This document shows, in pieces, positions 33,670 to 41,146 of a stretch of 64,000 bases of DNA. The stretch is from VGRF01 sp964460485 (GTDB lineage Bacteria > Myxococcota_A > UBA9160 > UBA6930). Made by a program: the position numbers and the translations under genes. The notes under the pieces are model-generated. The model had not been told where the DNA came from. It was given only the letters and a program-made list of their open reading frames with translations, and did no database searches. Every line of letters starts with the position of its first letter. Position 1 is the stretch's first letter. The DNA lies in assembly GCA_964460485.1 (NCBI GenBank), contig CAYWRY010000002.1, positions 8,118 through 72,117 of the forward strand, written 5' to 3'.

Positions 33670-34563
33670 ATGCGGCAGGGCGCGACGAGCTTCGCGGCTG
33701 TGGCGGGGACGCAGAAGACGCCGGGCAGCATCGGCATGCTGCTGCTGCTGCCGCTCGTTCTGTGGGCGGTGGCGTTCGTGGTCGCGCCCGCGGCGATCAT
33801 GCTCGCCTACAGCTTCCTCGAGCGCGGGACGCTGGGCGGCGTCGTGTGGGGCTCGCCGACGCTCGACAACTACGCGGGCGTCGGCGACCCAGTCTACCTG
33901 CGCATCGTGGTGCGCTCGATCGCCTACGCGGCGTTCACCACCGCGATCTGTCTCGCCGCCGGCTACCCGGTCGCCTACCTGATCGGCCGCGCCGACGCGC
34001 GCTACCGCAACTTGCTCCTGATGCTCGTGATGGTGCCGTTCTGGACGAGCTTCCTGATCCGCACCTACGCCTGGGTGACGATCCTCAAGAGCCAAGGCTT
34101 CCTGAACTCGATGCTGCTGAGCTTCGGGATGATCCAGGAGCCGCTGGAGATGCTCTACACGCCGGGCGCCGTGATCATCGGGCTGGTCTACACGTTCCTG
34201 CCGTTCATGATCCTGCCGATCTTCACCAGCGTGGAGAAGCTCGACGGAGCGCTGATCGAGGCGGCGCTCGACCTCGGCGCCGGGCCGGTGCGCGCCTTCT
34301 CGCGCGTGATCGTGCCGCTCACGTCGCCGGGCATCTCCGCCGGCGTGCTGCTCGTGTTCGTGCCGGCGCTCGGCATCTACGCGGTGAACGACATCCTGGG
34401 CGGCGGGCGCGTGGACATGATCGGCAACATCATCGAGAACCAGATCAAGGGGAACGCGCGCAACTGGCCCTTCGGAGCGGCGCTCGGGACCGCGCTGCTG
34501 CTCAGCTTCGCGGTCGCCTACTACTTCGTGAACCAACGGCAGCGCGCGGCGGAGGGGCGCTGA
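33670..34563 (+). CDS. potB: Spermidine/putrescine ABC transporter permease
   Basis: 297-residue permease with about six helices and an EAA loop (IEAALDLGAGPVRAFSRVIVPLTSPG). The cytoplasmic N-terminus is followed by GSIGMLLLLPLVLWAVAFVVAPAAIMLAYSF. Start ATG has GAGGAGGAG upstream. Gene order potC-potD-potB is unusual; the common order is A-B-C-D. The end is 18 bp from the convergent Sco gene. Confidence 0.92.
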   Translation: MRQGATSFAAVAGTQKTPGSIGMLLLLPLVLWAVAFVVAPAAIMLAYSFLERGTLGGVVWGSPTLDNYAGVGDPVYLRIVVRSIAYAAFTTAICLAAGYPVAYLIGRADARYRNLLLMLVMVPFWTSFLIRTYAWVTILKSQGFLNSMLLSFGMIQEPLEMLYTPGAVIIGLVYTFLPFMILPIFTSVEKLDGALIEAALDLGAGPVRAFSRVIVPLTSPGISAGVLLVFVPALGIYAVNDILGGGRVDMIGNIIENQIKGNARNWPFGAALGTALLLSFAVAYYFVNQRQRAAEGR

Positions 34564-34581
34564 GAGCGCCCGCGCGGCGCG

Positions 34582-35532
34582 TCAGAGTCGGGCGAGCAGC
34601 GCGCCGAGCGTGCGCGCGTCGCCGTTCGCGGCGAAGGCGATGCGGCCCTCGGCGTCGAGCACGTAGACGAGCGCCGGGTGCGCGAGTTGTCCCGTGTTCT
34701 CGTCGCGCTCTCGCGGCACGCGCCAGGCGTCGAGCACGGCGTTCACCTGTTCCGGCGCGCCGGACAGGACGGCGCCGTCGTCGCCGAGCCGCCAGCTCGC
34801 AGCGAGCGCGGGCAGGCGCGCGGGCGTGTCGCGCCACGGATCGAGGGTGACGACCACGAGCCGCGGCGCGCTCGCGGCGCCGCCGCGCGCGCGGGCCGCG
34901 CGCTGCGCAGCGAGCGCCTGGGAGACGAGCGCGGGACACACGGCTTCGCAGTGCGCGAACGCGAACGTCACGAGCGCAGGGCGCCCGGCGAGCTGCGCGA
35001 GCTCGAGGCGCGCCCCGTGCTGGTCGACCAACCCGAGCGCAGGGGCGGGCCGGCCGAGGCGCGGGATCGCCGCTGCGTCGGCGAGCGCGGCGGCAGCCTC
35101 CGCGGCGACGTCCGGCGACGCGTTCGCCATCGCGAGCGTGGCGATCCGCGTGCCGCCGGCCGCCGCACCGAGCGCGACGAGCGCGGCGCACGCCGCGAGC
35201 GCCGCGCGCCCGAGGCCCGAGGCGCCGAGGCGCCGCAACCCGCTGCGCAGGCTCCGGCCGAAGGCGGCGAACAGGGCGACGCCGAGGCCGAGCGGCTCGC
35301 CGACGAGCAGCAGCCAGCCGCTCGCGCTCGGCATTCCGCTCGCGCTGGCGTTGAAGCACACCCAGCGCGCGCGAGCGAGCCACTCCGGCGGCTCGTCCGG
35401 CGCGGGCCACAGTGCGAGCGCCCACCACGCCGCAGTCGCGAGCGCGAGCACCGCGAGTGCGAGCAGCGCCGCGCGTTCGTGCGCGGGCATGCCCGCTCGC
35501 CCCGTCACCGCGCTCGCGTTCGCCGCCGCCAT
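34582..35532 (-). CDS. Sco/SenC copper chaperone with N-terminal membrane domain
   Basis: 316 residues. The C-terminal half (~155-316) is a thioredoxin-fold Sco domain with the copper motif CEAVC (Cys195, Cys199) and a distal His in LAHPALVYVLD; Sco proteins load CuA of cytochrome oxidase. The N-terminal half has three predicted helices (about 20-42, 69-91, 109-126) with SASGMPSASGWLLLVGEPLG between the first two, not part of ordinary Sco proteins. The stop of subunit I overlaps its ATG by one base, so it belongs to the oxidase operon. Confidence 0.87.
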   Translation of the reverse strand: MAAANASAVTGRAGMPAHERAALLALAVLALATAAWWALALWPAPDEPPEWLARARWVCFNASASGMPSASGWLLLVGEPLGLGVALFAAFGRSLRSGLRRLGASGLGRAALAACAALVALGAAAGGTRIATLAMANASPDVAAEAAAALADAAAIPRLGRPAPALGLVDQHGARLELAQLAGRPALVTFAFAHCEAVCPALVSQALAAQRAARARGGAASAPRLVVVTLDPWRDTPARLPALAASWRLGDDGAVLSGAPEQVNAVLDAWRVPRERDENTGQLAHPALVYVLDAEGRIAFAANGDARTLGALLARL

Positions 35533-37253
35533 CAGCCCACCTTCCACACGACGGAGAGCATCTTCCAGTTCACGAAGTAGTAGGTGACGAACGCGACCAG
35601 GAAGACGCCCACCAGCACCATCGTGCCCGGTGCGACGCCGAGCGCGTGGGGCGCGAGCGCCGCTTCGTCGCCCGCCACGAGCGCGCGCGGCGGGGAGATC
35701 AGCCCGAGCGGGAGGCCCTTCGCGGCGGCGCCACGGCCCGATTCGGCGGCGCCCAGGCGCCGGCCGAAGAACACCGACGCGACCGTCACCAGGATGTAGA
35801 TCCCGCCGCCGGCGACTGCTAGCAGACCGCCGAGCGCCATCACGCCGACCACGAGATCCACCGCCGGCGAGAACTCCACGCCGAAGGGCGCCTGGGAGAA
35901 GGTGATGTCCCAGTGCCGCCGCGGGACGCCGAAGCTGCCCGCGAAGGTCATCGCCATCGAAAAGATCAGCATGCCGAGAGCGAACAGGTACGGCTGCACG
36001 CGCGCCAGCGGCATGAAGGCGATCTCGCGGCGAAAGATCAGCGGCACCACGTAATAAGTGATGCCCATGAATGCCATCGCCGTGCCCGAGACGACCGTCG
36101 CGTGGAAGTGGCCCGGAATGCGCAGCGTGTTGTGGGCGATGATGTTGATCTGCTCGGTGCCGAACGTGACGCCGGTGATGCCGCCGACGAAGCCAAACAC
36201 CACCAGCGAGAGCACGAGCGAGCTGAAGCCGGGGTCGCCCCACGGCGCTCGCGCCAGCCAACCGAACAGTCCCTGCGTCGCGCCGCGCAGGCGCAAGCCG
36301 AGCTCGAGCCCGGCGGGCACCGTGAAGCCGTGGATCATGCTGGCGAGCACCGCCATGTACATGAAGTACGAGGTGTTCCAGACCTTCCAGGCGGGGCCGA
36401 AGCCGGGGTCGACGAGCAGGTGGTGCGCCGACGCCATCGAGATGAACAGGATGTAGAGCACGAAGGCGACGCGGCTGATCTTCTCGTTCAATACCACGCC
36501 GCCGACGGTGAGCGCGCCGAGCAGGTACCAGATCGACACCATCGCCGCGACGTTGATCTGCTGCGACGAGTGACCGAGTCCCCACCAGATCAACCGATAG
36601 AAGGACGGGTCGATCTCCAGCCAGCCCATCGACCAGAGCAGGGTCGGAACGTAGACGATCGCGCCGTGCAGCAGCGTGACGGTCGCGATGATCGCCGCGG
36701 TGAGCGCGCCGAAGGTGACGAGCGGCAGCGAGCCCTTCAAAACACCCTCGCGCTTTGCGACGGTGATCGTCGCGAAAAAGTGGCCCACCACGATCAGCGC
36801 GCCGACGGCGAACAGGATCACGCCGAGATAGAAGGGGGGCTCGGCGCGCAGCGGGACGTAGGAGGTGAAGAGCACGTCCGCCTTGCCGCTGAACATCATC
36901 CACTCGACCAGCGCGGCGCCGGCCGTCATCAGGCCGAAGGCGAGCCAGCCGAGCCGAGGCGCGGGCAGCCGCGCCGAGAGCAGCGGCGCGGCTGCGAAGT
37001 AGAGCACCGCCATCTCGAAGAACAGGATGAAGAAGATCAGCATGTTCATGCCGTGCACGGTGAGGATCCGGTAGAACCACACCGGATCGAGCAGGTGCAC
37101 CGCCTGCCAGCGCGTCAGCAGCACGAGCAGCGCTGCGATGCCTCCGACGAGCAGCGCGATCGTCGCGGCGACCGCGTTGGCCTTGATCAGCGCGTCGGCG
37201 TGCGCGTCGACGAACAGGCCGGTGGAGGGGCAGGTTCGTCCCGCGGCGCTCAT
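35532..37253 (-). CDS. Heme-copper oxidase subunit I, B-family (ba3-like), atypical active site
   Basis: 573-residue polytopic protein, about 13 helices. Metal ligands by position: low-spin heme His67 and His384, high-spin heme His382 (PGHFHA), CuB His228, His277, His278 (SAHHLLVDPG). The HHxxxDPG and PAPR/GWL features are ba3-like. In ordinary oxidases, CuB His is followed four residues on by the cross-linked Tyr (GHPxVY). Here the segment is GHSSQQIN, so Gln232 replaces Tyr. That is seen in some oxidase-derived NO reductase lineages. O2 or NO reduction cannot be settled from sequence. Overlaps subunit II (ATGA). Confidence 0.9.
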   Translation of the reverse strand: MSAAGRTCPSTGLFVDAHADALIKANAVAATIALLVGGIAALLVLLTRWQAVHLLDPVWFYRILTVHGMNMLIFFILFFEMAVLYFAAAPLLSARLPAPRLGWLAFGLMTAGAALVEWMMFSGKADVLFTSYVPLRAEPPFYLGVILFAVGALIVVGHFFATITVAKREGVLKGSLPLVTFGALTAAIIATVTLLHGAIVYVPTLLWSMGWLEIDPSFYRLIWWGLGHSSQQINVAAMVSIWYLLGALTVGGVVLNEKISRVAFVLYILFISMASAHHLLVDPGFGPAWKVWNTSYFMYMAVLASMIHGFTVPAGLELGLRLRGATQGLFGWLARAPWGDPGFSSLVLSLVVFGFVGGITGVTFGTEQINIIAHNTLRIPGHFHATVVSGTAMAFMGITYYVVPLIFRREIAFMPLARVQPYLFALGMLIFSMAMTFAGSFGVPRRHWDITFSQAPFGVEFSPAVDLVVGVMALGGLLAVAGGGIYILVTVASVFFGRRLGAAESGRGAAAKGLPLGLISPPRALVAGDEAALAPHALGVAPGTMVLVGVFLVAFVTYYFVNWKMLSVVWKVG

Positions 37254-37834
37254 CGCTCGCCTCCTTCGCGGTCGTCGGCGTCGTCGTCCGCGCCGGCGGC
37301 CGGCAGCACGATCACCTTGCCGGTCATCAGGTGGTGCCCGATTCCGCAGAACTCGTTGCAGATGATCGAGAACTCGCCGTGTGCGTTGGGCTTCACGCGC
37401 AGCGCGTAGTCGTACCCGGGCACGACCTGGAAGTTCACGTTGACCGGGAAGAGGTGGAAGCCGTGGTTCACGTCGATCGAGGAGAGGTGCAGCGTGTACT
37501 CCGCCCCCTCGCGCAGCCGGAGGATCGGCAGCCACGACCACATCGACGCCTGGAGGTAGACGTCGCTGCCCGGCGGCGGCTCGACCACCGGGAAGCCGTT
37601 CTCGTCACCCACCTGATGTGCGGCGATGAACTCGGCGACGCGCGTCGCGTACGCGGCGGCCGTCACGCGATGGCGGATGCCCGACGGGTTCTGTCCGCCG
37701 CGCAGGTGCCAGAGCGGCATCATCGCGAACAGCACGAGACACCACGCGAAGGCGATCGCGACCCACACCTTCTCGCTGCCGTGGACCGGCTTCCACCAGA
37801 TCCGTTCCGGCGCTTCGATTCCCGAGTGGTACAC
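37250..37834 (-). CDS. Heme-copper oxidase subunit II with CuA site
   Basis: 194-residue subunit with one transmembrane helix (about 23-43) and a periplasmic cupredoxin domain. The dinuclear CuA site is complete: His124, Cys159, Glu161, Cys163, His167, Met170 in CNEFCGIGHHLM. A tail of Asp/Glu/Arg follows. GTG at 37834 was chosen because GGAGG sits 7 nt before it; GTG at 37840 is in frame but only ~1 nt from that Shine-Dalgarno. Electron donor is likely a cytochrome c or copper protein not in the window. Confidence 0.9.
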   Translation of the reverse strand: MYHSGIEAPERIWWKPVHGSEKVWVAIAFAWCLVLFAMMPLWHLRGGQNPSGIRHRVTAAAYATRVAEFIAAHQVGDENGFPVVEPPPGSDVYLQASMWSWLPILRLREGAEYTLHLSSIDVNHGFHLFPVNVNFQVVPGYDYALRVKPNAHGEFSIICNEFCGIGHHLMTGKVIVLPAAGADDDADDREGGER

Positions 37835-37849
37835 GCGCACTCCTCCGAG

Positions 37850-38014
37850 TCAGGGCAGCGGCGCGTCGCCCAGCGACGCGAGCTCGAGCAGCCCCCAGCC
37901 CGTGTAGAAGACGAACATCACGACCAGGCAGGCGGCGAGGAGCAGGAACGGCCGATCGAAGAGCCGCTGGCCGAGCGGCACCTCGTCGCCTGCGCGCTGC
38001 GGGGATTCCGTCAT
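37850..38014 (-). CDS. Small one-helix oxidase subunit (subunit IIa-like)
   Basis: 54-residue protein: a soluble start (MTESPQRAGDEVPL), then one transmembrane helix (~24-46). Position at the head of the oxidase operon, 10-16 bp before subunit II, and its size resemble the extra one-helix subunit of ba3 oxidases. Too short for a firm family call. AGGAGG-type Shine-Dalgarno lies upstream of the ATG. Confidence 0.65.
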   Translation of the reverse strand: MTESPQRAGDEVPLGQRLFDRPFLLLAACLVVMFVFYTGWGLLELASLGDAPLP

Positions 38015-38152
38015 GTGAGCCTCCTTCGCGCCCGGCCCCGGACGCCGCACACACTGCTGCGGTGCAAGCGGTGCGCCGATCTCGACAGGGAACGGCGCCT
38101 GCAAAGACGGAGGCGGCCGAGCGCCCTCGTTGCCCGCCAACTGCGAGACTTC

Positions 38153-39856
38153 ATGACGGAAAGCCGAGATCGAACGGCGCCGAGCGGCGGCGCGCGCGAG
38201 CCGCTCGAGAAGGGCGGCGGGCGCGGGCCTGCGCCAAGCGGCCCCAGCGTGGTGCGTCTCGCCTCGTCCGATTCGTCGACGGCCGCGCGCCTTCCGGGGC
38301 TTCGCGCAGCGGCGCTGAAGCCGCTCGCCGCGGCGGACGCGGCCCTCACACGCCTGCTCGGCTGGGAGGCGAACCCGCTCCACCAGACGGGCGCCGTCGC
38401 CGCCCTCGCGTTCCTGGTCATGCTCGCGAGCGGCCTCTACCTGCTGCTGCTCTACCGGGTCGGCGCGCCGTACGAGTCCATGCAGGCGATCCAGGCACAG
38501 GCGCTCGCGGGCCGCTGGCTGCGCGCACTGCATCGCTACGCCGCCGACGCCGCGGTGATCGCGGTGGCGCTGCACGTCTTCCGGATGTGGGCGCAGGGAC
38601 GGAGCTGGGGCCCGCGCTCGCTCGCTTGGCTCTCGGGCCTCGTGCTCGCGGGACTGCTCTTCCTGAGCGGCTGGACCGGCTACGTGATGGTGTGGGACGA
38701 GCACGCGCTGGTGCTCGCGCGCGAGGGCGCACGGCTGCTCGACGCGCTGCCCTTCTTCGCCGAGCCGCTCGCGCGCACCTTCTCGGGCGAGCGCGCGATG
38801 CCGAGCGCCTTCTTCTTCTTGAACCTGTTCGCGCACGTCGCGGTGCCCGTCGGCATGGCGGCGCTCCTGCTCGTGCACGTCGCGCGCATCGCGCGCCCGC
38901 AGCTCCTGCCGCCGTGCAAGCTCGCGCTCGGCTTCATGCTCGCGCTCGCCGCGCTCTCGGTGGTGCTGCCGGCGCCGCTGCCGCCGCGTGCCGATCCGCT
39001 CGCGCTGCCGCGCGAAGTGCCGCTCGACCTCTTCTACGCGTTCTGGCTCCCGGTCACGCGGGCGCTCCCGCCGATCGGCGCCTGGGGCGTGCTCGTCGCG
39101 CTCACGCTGGCGGCCGCGAGCGCGCCGTGGTGGACGCGGCCGCGGCGCGCCGCGCGTGCGGCGCCTTCCACCGTCGACCCCGAGCTGTGCACGGGCTGCG
39201 AGCAGTGCTCGCTGGACTGCCCCTTCGACGCGATCGCGATGGTGACGCGCGCCGCTCCGCGAGACGCCGCGGCCGCCGGCCGCTCGGAGCGGCACGCCCT
39301 GGTGAACGCCGAGCGCTGCGTCTCGTGCGGAGTGTGCGCGGGCTCTTGTGCGCCGATGGCGATCGGGCCGCCCGGGCGCGCGGGGCGCGACCAGCTCGCG
39401 GCGGCCCGCGCGTTCGTCGCGAAGGCGGAGCTCGCTCACCCCGACGTGGTCGTGATCGCCTGCCGGAACGGCGGCGGCGCGAGGGAAGCCGCCGGGGCGC
39501 AGCAGTTCGCCGTCGACTGCGCCGGCGCGCTGCACAGCTCGGTGGTCGAGCTGTTCCTGCGCAGCGGCGCCGGCGGCGTGCTGGTGGCCGCCTGCTCGCC
39601 GCGCGACTGCCGCGCGCGCGAAGGGCCCAAATGGCTCGGCGAGCGGCTCTTCCAGGAGCGCGAGGCGGAGCTGCACGCGCGCGTCGATCGCACGCGCGTG
39701 CGCGTCGTCCACGCGGGCGCGGGTGAGCGCGCTGCCTTCGCCGCCGCGCTCGCCGACTTCCGCCGCGAGATCGCGGTGCGCGGGCGCAGCGAGGTGGAGC
39801 CGCCGGCGCCGCTCGAGCCGGAGTGCGCCGCGAGCGCGCAGGGAGCCCAGCGATGA
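38153..39856 (+). CDS. Fused cytochrome b / 2x[4Fe-4S] ferredoxin / MvhD-like protein
   Basis: 567 residues with three modules. ~75-325: cytochrome b/b6 N-terminal type membrane domain with the two heme pairs His127/His141 and His228/His242 (each H-x13-H). 340-405: two [4Fe-4S] clusters, Cys346/349/352/356 and Cys389/392/395/399. ~430-530: MvhD-like domain with Cys437, 456, 481, 486. MvhD passes electrons between hydrogenase and heterodisulfide reductase in methanogens; here it would link a soluble or thiol/flavin donor to the membrane b hemes. Divergent from the oxidase genes. The first ~60 residues are low complexity; start uncertain. Confidence 0.88.
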   Translation: MTESRDRTAPSGGAREPLEKGGGRGPAPSGPSVVRLASSDSSTAARLPGLRAAALKPLAAADAALTRLLGWEANPLHQTGAVAALAFLVMLASGLYLLLLYRVGAPYESMQAIQAQALAGRWLRALHRYAADAAVIAVALHVFRMWAQGRSWGPRSLAWLSGLVLAGLLFLSGWTGYVMVWDEHALVLAREGARLLDALPFFAEPLARTFSGERAMPSAFFFLNLFAHVAVPVGMAALLLVHVARIARPQLLPPCKLALGFMLALAALSVVLPAPLPPRADPLALPREVPLDLFYAFWLPVTRALPPIGAWGVLVALTLAAASAPWWTRPRRAARAAPSTVDPELCTGCEQCSLDCPFDAIAMVTRAAPRDAAAAGRSERHALVNAERCVSCGVCAGSCAPMAIGPPGRAGRDQLAAARAFVAKAELAHPDVVVIACRNGGGAREAAGAQQFAVDCAGALHSSVVELFLRSGAGGVLVAACSPRDCRAREGPKWLGERLFQEREAELHARVDRTRVRVVHAGAGERAAFAAALADFRREIAVRGRSEVEPPAPLEPECAASAQGAQR

Positions 39857-40350
39857 CGCGCCTCGCCGGGGTCGCCCTCGCGCTCGCGCTGCTGGGCGCG
39901 CTCGCCTGGGGCACGCGCGCGCCGTTGCCGGCGAGCGCAGAGGACGCTGCCATCCGTCTCGCGTGGCGCGCGCTGGGGGAGGCCGCGCTGCACTGTCGAA
40001 CGCCGAGTGCCGAGGAGCTGGCGCGCTTGCCTGCGCACATGCGCCGCAAGGAGATCTGCGAACGCCGCCTTCCGACCTTCCGCCTCGAGGTGGACGTGGA
40101 CGGCGTGCGGGTCGTCGAGGATCGCGTCGAGCCGGCGGGAGCGGCGGGCGACCGCCCGGCCGTGGTGCTCCGGGAGCTCGCCGTCGCGCCCGGGGATCAT
40201 CGCCTGCGCGTCTCGTTCCGCGCGGAACGCGAGGGCGCAGCGCCGCCGAAGCTGCTGGATCGGCGCTTCGCGCTGGCGGCCGGCGAGGTGGCCCTCGTGA
40301 TGGAGGACCCGGCCAGCCGCGAGCTCGTGCTGCGCACCCGCGGCCGCTGA
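39853..40350 (+). CDS. Membrane-anchored hypothetical protein of the respiratory locus
   Basis: 165 residues: N-terminal signal anchor (~5-20), a helical part with Cys (LHCRTPSAEELARLPAHMRRKEICERR), then a beta-rich part (LEVDVDGVRVVEDRVEP, LRVSFRAE, ALVMEDPA). No CxxCH heme motif. No family recognised. The ATG overlaps the stop of the cytochrome b fusion gene, so it is probably its partner. Confidence 0.72.
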   Translation: MTRLAGVALALALLGALAWGTRAPLPASAEDAAIRLAWRALGEAALHCRTPSAEELARLPAHMRRKEICERRLPTFRLEVDVDGVRVVEDRVEPAGAAGDRPAVVLRELAVAPGDHRLRVSFRAEREGAAPPKLLDRRFALAAGEVALVMEDPASRELVLRTRGR

Positions 40351-40376
40351 CGGCCCGACGGGCGGGCGCGGGAAGT

Positions 40377-40399
40377 CCGCGAGCCGCGGCCGCTCGCGG
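40377..40399. terminator. Hairpin after the respiratory plus-strand operon
   Basis: Perfect 8-bp stem CCGCGAGC / GCTCGCGG with a 7-nt loop, 27 bp after the stop. Plausible terminator; no U-tract. The rest of the 172-bp gap before the sigma gene has no recognised element. Confidence 0.4.
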
Positions 40400-40522
40400 G
40401 CTCCCGTCTTCGGCGCGGCCTGCAAGATCTCCGCGCCCCGTTCGTATGGACCCGGCGTGGACGCGATCTCGCTCATTGCCGCGCCCGGGTTCGGGCCGTT
40501 CGGGTTAGGGTGGCGCCATTTC

Positions 40523-41146
40523 ATGGCGTCTCGGGAACCTGGGGAGGCGGCGGTGCGACCGGGCTCGGCGACCGCGCGCGCAGTCGCCGCGACCGGACCC
40601 TCGTCGCCGCTGGACCACGAGGGGCTCGCCGCCCACTACGCCGCGGACGTGCTGCGCCTGTGCCGCCGCATGCTCGGCCACGCCCACGACGCCGAGGAGG
40701 CGCGCAGCGAGACCTTCCTGCGCGCCCAGCAAGCCGCAGCGAGCTGGGACGGCCGGCCGCTGCGCGCCTGGTTGCTGAGCATCGCCGCCCATCACTGCGT
40801 GGATCGCCTGCGGCGCCGCGCGCTGGAGGGGCGGCTCTTCGAGGCGAGGGACCTCGACGCCGGGGATCTTCCGGCCGGCGCGCCGAATCCGCTCACGCTG
40901 CTGCTCGCCCGCGAGCGCAGCGTCCAGCTCGAGGCCGCGCTCGAGGCGCTGCCCGACAAGTACCGCGCGCCGCTCGTGCTGCGCTTCCTCGCGGACCAGA
41001 GCTACGGCGAGATCTCCGCTGCGCTCGGCGTGACGGAGGCGCAGGTCGCGGTGCTCGTGTTCCGCGCGAAGGCGAAGCTGCGCGAGGCGCTCGCGGAGGC
41101 GCCGCGCGCGCGCGGCCCCGCTGCGCAGCGGAGGGCGCAGTCGTGA
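40523..41146 (+). CDS. ECF-type RNA polymerase sigma factor
   Basis: 207 residues. Region 2: YAADVLRLCRRMLGHAHDAEEARSETFLRAQ and LRAWLLSIAAHHCVDRLRRR. Region 4: LEALPDKYRAPLVLRFLADQSYGEISAALGVTEAQVAVLVFRAKAKLREAL. ATG at 40523 preferred; a GTG at 40457 would add a Pro/Gly-rich stretch. Stop overlaps the next gene's GTG (GTGA), which encodes its likely anti-sigma factor. Confidence 0.9.
   Translation: MASREPGEAAVRPGSATARAVAATGPSSPLDHEGLAAHYAADVLRLCRRMLGHAHDAEEARSETFLRAQQAAASWDGRPLRAWLLSIAAHHCVDRLRRRALEGRLFEARDLDAGDLPAGAPNPLTLLLARERSVQLEAALEALPDKYRAPLVLRFLADQSYGEISAALGVTEAQVAVLVFRAKAKLREALAEAPRARGPAAQRRAQS

Noticed and set aside
24388..34563. Complete Puu (gamma-glutamylated putrescine) pathway
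   Set aside because: The PuuB-like oxidase suggests it, but no PuuA ligase, PuuC dehydrogenase or PuuD hydrolase gene is in the window.
38015..38152. FNR/NNR-type operator between the divergent oxidase and cytochrome b genes
   Set aside because: A TTGAT-N4-ATCAA-like palindrome was looked for and not found; only a short CCGCA/TGCGG hairpin is visible.
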